Below, piece by piece: positions 59,560-64,000 of a DNA stretch of 64,000 nucleotides. The DNA lies in contig NZ_PGGV01000037.1 in the NCBI RefSeq assembly GCF_002798405.1, forward strand, positions 186,001 through 250,000. Reading direction: 5' to 3'. The notes below the pieces were generated by a model. That model ran no database searches. It saw only the letters and a program-made list of their open reading frames with translations, and had not been told where the DNA came from. Source of the stretch: Glycomyces xiaoerkulensis. Lineage in GTDB: Bacteria > Actinomycetota > Actinomycetes > Mycobacteriales > Micromonosporaceae. Position 1 is the stretch's first letter. Every line of letters begins with the position of its first letter. The translations under genes and the position numbers were made by a program.

Positions 59560-61800
59560 CTACAGCTCCGGCAACCTCTGATGCAGCAGAGTCGCCAACG
59601 ATTTCGAGTACGGCGTGCTGATGTGGTGGGTGTCACGATAGATCAGTAGATTGTCGGCGATCAGTGGGCAACGACTGTCCAAACAGAACCAGTCGACGAC
59701 GTCGATCACGGTGGCGCCGTGCGATTCCTGGATCTCGATTCCGATCTCCCGGCGTTCCAGATCCTTTATCGAGTACGGATCGGTTTCAATGCATTGCGAG
59801 GGAGATTCGAGATGGAGCGAGATGCACTCGGGGGCCGCCATTCCGGTGGTGCGAGGGGTGTCGGTGAGCGTGGTGACGTGTTCCGCCGCTGAAGTCAGCC
59901 GCTGGAGCGTGGTCGTCCAGCCGTTCTCCCAGTTCCGATTGCTTGAGTCCAGTGTCGGAGCGCCGTCAGAGGCGCTGACGACCACCAGTGTGGGCCGTAC
60001 CTTATCGAGCTCGTCGTACACGCGATGGCGCCATTCCTCGCATTCTGTGTACTCGCGCTGCAACTGCGAATTCTCCACTGCGACGTCCACTGGGGTGCAT
60101 GCGCTCTTAGTGCGTGGCACCAGCCGCCAGTCGTGTTCAGCCGCGAGTGAATCGAGCGCGGGAAACCACTGTGCAGCATGTGAGTCGCCGAACAGCACCA
60201 CGGTCGTGTCCGACTCGGCGTCGCCGAAAACGCACTGGTCCGGCGGTGCGATCTCTTCGAATTCGAGGTGGCAGTCGCTGTCATAGATCAGCGGTTTGTC
60301 GTCCCCGACATTCGTCAGCGACGGCGTCAGGTCGTGGGGAGCTTTGTCGATCTCCAGGCCCTCACTGAGGCTCCGCTCGAGCTCCTCGGAGGACTCGGTC
60401 TCCTCAATAGTGGCCAGGTCGGTGTCGATGCCGTCGTCGGAGGCCCTGGAGAAGCCGAGAGTGAGCGTGAGGACCATGGCGATGCTGAGGATTGAGCAGA
60501 GGACACCGGTAGCGATGCCGTAGAAGTGGTGAGTGCGGAGGAGCCCGGCGTTTCTGATCGGGGTCTCGATGTACTCGTAGGAGAGCTGCGCGATTGCGAA
60601 TGTACAGGCCAGCAGGATCACGTTGAGCAGGTTCGAGGACTCGACGCCGAGCCCTAGTGGCGCGAGGATCAGGATCGGCCAGTGCCACAAATAGAGGCTG
60701 TAAGAGATCTTGCCGACGAACTGGAACGACCCGGTCGCGAGCAGAGTGGAGACCGCATTCGCACCTCGGCCAGTGCCGGCGACTATGAGCATCATAGTGC
60801 CCAGCACCGGAAGCAGCGCGGCGTAACCGGGGAAAGAGGTCGACTCGTCGTAGAGGAGGGCCGCGCCGATCACGGCGGCCAGGCCCGCCAGACCGAGGAT
60901 GAGGGCGAGGGCCTGATGCACCGTGCGCCATACGGGAAGAGTCAGTGCTATTAGAGCGCCGCCGGCCAGCTCCCAGACGCGGGTGTGGGTGGCGTAGTAG
61001 GCGGTCGGCTGGGAAGACTCGGTGACGAGGACCGAAGTGATGAGGGAGAGCACGAAGACTACGGCGATGACGCCGATGGCGAGATTGAGTGCCTGGCGCG
61101 GTATGCGCTTCGCCAGTAGGAGCACACCGAGTAGCAACAGCGGCCAGACGAGGTAGAACTGCTCCTCGACGGCGAGCGACCAGTACTGCTGGAACGGCGT
61201 GGGCATTGCGTCGGCGTTGAGATACTCGGTGTTCTCGACGACGAAGCGATAGTTGACCGCGTAGACGATCACGGTGAACGCATCCCGCATCACCTCCTCG
61301 AAGCGGGTGATCGGGAACCAGAGCCAAGCACCGATGACGGTCGCGATGGTGACCACGGTGGCGGCAGGGAGGATGCGGCGGGCGCGGCGGGAGAAGAAGC
61401 CGACCAGCGAGATCGTGCCGGTGTCGAAAACCTCCTTGATCAGCAGGGAGGTGATCAGAAACCCGGAGATCACGAAGAAGACGTCGACGCCCACGTATCC
61501 GCCGGAGGCGAAACCGAAGCCGGCGTGGGACAGCAGGACCAGCATCACCGCGATCGCGCGCATGCCCTGGACGTCGGGGCGGAAGCCGGTGCCCTCCCAG
61601 CGCTCCGGCAGCGGCGGGCCTCCCGCCGACGGTGGTGGCGGGGGCTGGAACGGGGGGCGCTCAGGGTAAGGGCCGGGCATGGCCCGGCGGGAGCCCGAGG
61701 CCGGTTCTGGGGCGGCCAGAGGGAGATGCACCGTGTCCTCGTCGAGCCCGGCCCCCGTGGACGCCCTGCCATGGGGCCTCGGAGACTGGGGCGAGGTCAT
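59560..61800 (-). CDS. Membrane O-acyltransferase with SGNH domain (OafA/YrhL type)
   Basis: The 746-residue protein starts at ATG 61800 behind GGAGAGAG. A Pro-rich cytoplasmic head (residues 1-65) precedes an acyltransferase-3 domain of 10-11 helices (RPDVQGMRAIAVMLVLLSHA, GGYVGVDVFFVISGFLITSL, SRRARRILPAATVV, YWSLAVEEQFYLVWPLLLLG). The C-terminal SGNH domain (from residue ~510) carries VVLFGDSHAAQWFPALD and the Asp/His pair DTHHISTPYSKS. Such enzymes take acetyl from the cytoplasm and transfer it to surface polysaccharides. This one probably O-acetylates the polymer made by this cluster. Confidence 0.93.
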   Translation of the reverse strand: MTSPQSPRPHGRASTGAGLDEDTVHLPLAAPEPASGSRRAMPGPYPERPPFQPPPPPSAGGPPLPERWEGTGFRPDVQGMRAIAVMLVLLSHAGFGFASGGYVGVDVFFVISGFLITSLLIKEVFDTGTISLVGFFSRRARRILPAATVVTIATVIGAWLWFPITRFEEVMRDAFTVIVYAVNYRFVVENTEYLNADAMPTPFQQYWSLAVEEQFYLVWPLLLLGVLLLAKRIPRQALNLAIGVIAVVFVLSLITSVLVTESSQPTAYYATHTRVWELAGGALIALTLPVWRTVHQALALILGLAGLAAVIGAALLYDESTSFPGYAALLPVLGTMMLIVAGTGRGANAVSTLLATGSFQFVGKISYSLYLWHWPILILAPLGLGVESSNLLNVILLACTFAIAQLSYEYIETPIRNAGLLRTHHFYGIATGVLCSILSIAMVLTLTLGFSRASDDGIDTDLATIEETESSEELERSLSEGLEIDKAPHDLTPSLTNVGDDKPLIYDSDCHLEFEEIAPPDQCVFGDAESDTTVVLFGDSHAAQWFPALDSLAAEHDWRLVPRTKSACTPVDVAVENSQLQREYTECEEWRHRVYDELDKVRPTLVVVSASDGAPTLDSSNRNWENGWTTTLQRLTSAAEHVTTLTDTPRTTGMAAPECISLHLESPSQCIETDPYSIKDLERREIGIEIQESHGATVIDVVDWFCLDSRCPLIADNLLIYRDTHHISTPYSKSLATLLHQRLPEL

Positions 61801-62000
61801 AAGGCTGCTCTCTCCATCTACGGGGCGGAATGCCGGGTGACGGCGATCCGGTCCGGCACGGCCGGGAGGGTACCGGAGTCCGGGTGCGACGCGGCCTGGG
61901 ACGCAAGTCGAGTCGTGTTCACCATCGTACAAAGCTTGCGCCGGTCAGACATGCTCCGGCCCGCGACGGTGGCCGGAGCCCGGCTGCCTGACCAGACCCT
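61801..62000 (-). other. Gap between exporter permease and acyltransferase genes
   Basis: 200 bases of non-coding DNA separate two minus-strand genes. No operator or clear terminator is seen. It may contain a promoter for the acyltransferase. Confidence 0.3.
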
Positions 62001-63278
62001 TTAGAGGGCCTTGAGAACCCGCGGTTCGAGTCGGTAGAAGATCCAGCGGCCGAAGAACATCAGGAAGACCGAGAACCCGAACGCCCCACCGATCTGATCC
62101 CAGCCTGGGGTCAGGCCCGGGATCCAGACCGCCCGGTGCAACTGGAACAGCACCACCAGCGGGTTGTAGGTGAAGATGGTATAGGCCAATTCGAGTTCGT
62201 GGTGTTCCAGCGCCTTCTCGACGCGGCTGAGCGGGTAGATGATGGCCGAGCTGTAGAACAGCACCCGCACGAACAGGGAAAGGAACCGCTGCACGTCCTT
62301 GTACAGCACATTCCCGGCCGCGAGCATGAACACGACGCCCGAGAGCATGATCGCCTGGATCAGGATCGCGGGCAGCAGCCAGAAGAGGTTCCATCCGAAG
62401 ATGCCGCCGAAGAAGACGGCGACGCCCACCAGGATCGGGAAGCCGACGACGTACTCGGCGAACCGCGCGAAGACCTTCGAGATCGGGAAGACCTCCCGGG
62501 GGACCTTCATCACGGTGATCAGATTGGACTGCCCGCCCAGGGATCTGGCGCCCTCGTTCATGGCCGAGGTGAACCACTGCCAGGCGAAGATGCCCGCGAC
62601 GATGTACAGCGCGTAGCCGGCATCGCCGGGGATGTCGGCGGAGCGGCCGAGGACCACCCCGAAGACCAGCCAGTAGATCAGCGCCAGGCCCAGCGGCTCG
62701 ATCAGGGACCAGATGTAGCCCATGAACGTCGACTGGTACTTGACCGCCAGGTCGCGCCGGATCAGGACCGACAGGGAGTGGCGGTGGCGCAGGAGCGCCG
62801 TGAACCCGGTCGTGAGCGGGAACTTGCGGATCCTCCCGCCGCGATCGGGCGGCCGCGCGCCGCCGTTCGGGCTCTCGTCGCTCATCGCCGAATCGAGGAA
62901 CGCCGGCAGCTCGGCGGTGTCGTCGAGGTTGCGTCGGATCGGCGATCGGCCGGCCATCGGCATGTCGCGGTCGAAGTCGGAGCCGTACGGGGCCGGCGGC
63001 GGCCCCTGGGGCGGCTGCGGAGGCGGTTGGCCGTGCGGGCTCTGGGCCTGCTGTCCGTACGGGACGCCGTGGCCGGCCTGGCCCTGCGCCGGTGGGTATC
63101 CGGGGCCTCCGTACTGCTGGGGACCACCCGGCGGCGGGCTCGCGAATGCCGCGGAGCCCGAGCTCGTCGACCCGGGCTGATTGCCGCCCTGCGGATTCGG
63201 AGCGTCGGGGTTCGTCCCGTCGCGATCCCCGGGATTGTTGCCGGAGACTCCGTCGGGGTACGGGCTAAACGAGCTCAT
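62001..63278 (-). CDS. ABC-2 permease for polysaccharide/teichoic-acid export (TagG/Wzm type)
   Basis: The 425-residue protein has an unusual ~150-residue Pro/Gly/Gln-rich cytoplasmic N-terminus (PPPGGPQQYGGPGYPPAQGQ). The ABC2 transporter core follows (LIRRDLAVKYQSTFMGYIWS, LIYWLVFGVVLGRSADIPGD, six helices, the loop GQSNLITVMKVPREVFPISK). TagG/Wzm proteins export lipid-linked teichoic acids or O-antigens with a TagH/Wzt ATPase; no ATPase gene is in this window. ATG 63278 overlaps the preceding gene by 14 bases. Confidence 0.92.
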   Translation of the reverse strand: MSSFSPYPDGVSGNNPGDRDGTNPDAPNPQGGNQPGSTSSGSAAFASPPPGGPQQYGGPGYPPAQGQAGHGVPYGQQAQSPHGQPPPQPPQGPPPAPYGSDFDRDMPMAGRSPIRRNLDDTAELPAFLDSAMSDESPNGGARPPDRGGRIRKFPLTTGFTALLRHRHSLSVLIRRDLAVKYQSTFMGYIWSLIEPLGLALIYWLVFGVVLGRSADIPGDAGYALYIVAGIFAWQWFTSAMNEGARSLGGQSNLITVMKVPREVFPISKVFARFAEYVVGFPILVGVAVFFGGIFGWNLFWLLPAILIQAIMLSGVVFMLAAGNVLYKDVQRFLSLFVRVLFYSSAIIYPLSRVEKALEHHELELAYTIFTYNPLVVLFQLHRAVWIPGLTPGWDQIGGAFGFSVFLMFFGRWIFYRLEPRVLKAL

Positions 63279-64000
63279 GCATCATCTCCGTGAGGTGACG
63301 GCTGATCGCCACCGAATCCAGTTCACGATGTTCGAGAATCGTATAACGGCCCGGCCGTGTCCTCGGAGCGTACTCGATCGCGGCGGTGAGTTCGTCCAAG
63401 GTGAGGCCGAGTTCGCCGGGTGTCCGGGCGAGCCCGTGCCGGTCCATGGCCGCGGCCAGTTCGGCGAACAGCGCTCTGTCGCCGCGCAGCCAGGTGCAGA
63501 ACAGCGCGCCGATCGCGCCCTGCTCGCCGTGGCCGACCAGGCCCGGGTGCCGGGCCTGGAGGGCGTGGGCGATCTCGTGGCAGCCGCCCGAGCAGGGGCG
63601 CGAGGAGCCGGCCATGCCCATCGCCAGGCCGCCCTGGACGAGGGCGTTCGCGAGCGTGGACAGGAAGCCGTCGTCGGCGACGGTGCCGGGGTGGCGCAGC
63701 ACCGCTTCGGCGCCGGTGCGGGCGATCGCCAGCGCGAGCCCGTCGACGGCCTCGCCGTTGACCTCGTGGGACAACTGCCAGTCGGCGGTGGCCGAGAGGT
63801 TGGTGAGGGCGTCGCCGACGCCCGAGCGCAGTTGGGCCCGGGGGGCGCGGCGGATGTAGTCGAGGTCGGCCAGGACCGCCAGGGGCGTGTGGACGCCGTA
63901 GGAGATGGTGGCGTTCTCGCGTTCGAGGGACGCCACCGGCGAGGCGATCCCGTCGTGGGCGAGGCTGGTGGCCACCGCGACCATCGGCAGGCCCAGTTCG
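63265..64000 (-). CDS. Glycerol-1-phosphate-dehydrogenase-like enzyme, 5' end outside window
   Basis: The minus-strand frame is open to the window edge (ELGLPMVAVATSLAHDG at its start), giving about 244 residues. Features match the metal-dependent G1PDH/AraM branch of the iron-containing alcohol dehydrogenase superfamily: SLAHDGIASPVASLE with the first metal Asp, RSGVGDALTNLSATADWQLS, GCHEIAHALQARHPGLVGHG with His ligands and GEQGAIGA. The branch reduces dihydroxyacetone phosphate to sn-glycerol-1-phosphate or handles similar substrates. Next to a TagG-like permease it may supply glycerol phosphate for the polymer; a related 3-dehydroquinate-synthase-like role is possible. It is cotranscribed with the permease by a 14-base overlap. 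Confidence 0.85.
   Translation of the reverse strand, partial: ELGLPMVAVATSLAHDGIASPVASLERENATISYGVHTPLAVLADLDYIRRAPRAQLRSGVGDALTNLSATADWQLSHEVNGEAVDGLALAIARTGAEAVLRHPGTVADDGFLSTLANALVQGGLAMGMAGSSRPCSGGCHEIAHALQARHPGLVGHGEQGAIGALFCTWLRGDRALFAELAAAMDRHGLARTPGELGLTLDELTAAIEYAPRTRPGRYTILEHRELDSVAISRHLTEMMHELV

Noticed and set aside
1-64000. tRNA genes, rRNA genes or CRISPR arrays
   Set aside because: No cloverleaf-like segments ending in CCA-type contexts and no regularly spaced short repeats were found in the gaps. Tandem repeats seen are protein-coding.

Overview
The window is high-GC DNA from a mycothiol-producing, probably filamentous actinobacterium. The signs are an mshA homologue, a ftsH-folE pair, the conserved order mshA-ybjN-gpm-senX3-regX3, a eukaryotic-type (GSII) glutamine synthetase, a thymidylate kinase fused to an MFS-like membrane domain, many GTG starts and many ATGA/GTGA overlaps. 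A set of chaplin-like secreted proteins and an LPXTG protein fit a sporulating or aerial-hypha-forming genus. Glycomyces or a relative is a guess. I saw no tRNA, rRNA or CRISPR array.

Layout. 1-7.2 kb is housekeeping: the 3' end of ftsH, folE, a strikingly regular Asp-rich repeat protein, a hypothetical, then on the minus strand MFS-tmk and holB (translationally coupled) and a TetR regulator. 7.4-15.2 kb is the mshA-ybjN-gpmA-senX3-regX3 locus. It is interrupted at 9.2-12.4 kb by an AAA/DUF234 ATPase whose start lies in a 19-bp-arm palindrome, a VapB-like antitoxin remnant, a frameshifted MacB/LolD-type ABC ATPase, a decayed FtsX-type permease and a LuxR-type HTH remnant. 15.3-18.4 kb holds arsR-acr3-arsC and corA, the ars genes joined by 4-bp overlaps and preceded by a PHO-box-like repeat. 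18.4-33.2 kb is mixed metabolism and surface: homocysteine methyltransferase, GH19 chitinase, DoxX protein, methyltransferase, a NatAB-like ABC exporter, a purine permease with a structured leader, an LPXTG protein, a GH95 enzyme, three chaplin-like proteins in tandem, a secreted unknown, and glnII.

33.3-44.3 kb (minus strand) is a polymorphic-toxin-like locus. A three-LamG secreted protein is followed by a 1948-aa RHS/YD-repeat protein with a Cys-rich, lower-GC C-terminal tail, and then by a small two-helix membrane protein in the usual place of an immunity gene.

44.6-64 kb is a surface-glycan cluster. It has an Asn-synthetase-like protein without a Cys2 nucleophile, a fusion of a QueC-like PP-loop domain to a GT2 glycosyltransferase, four more glycosyltransferases (three of the GT2s are paralogues), a lipoprotein, a membrane protein, an acyltransferase-3/SGNH O-acetylase, an ABC-2 polysaccharide exporter permease and a glycerol-1-phosphate-dehydrogenase-like enzyme cut by the window end. 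Together these suggest assembly, acyl/amide decoration and export of a teichoic-acid-like or other wall polymer. The PP-loop/GT2 fusion beside the Asn-synthetase-like gene is the best candidate here for an undescribed system, perhaps an ATP-dependent amidation or similar nitrogen chemistry coupled to glycosyl transfer (inference). The RHS tail/immunity pair is the second candidate.
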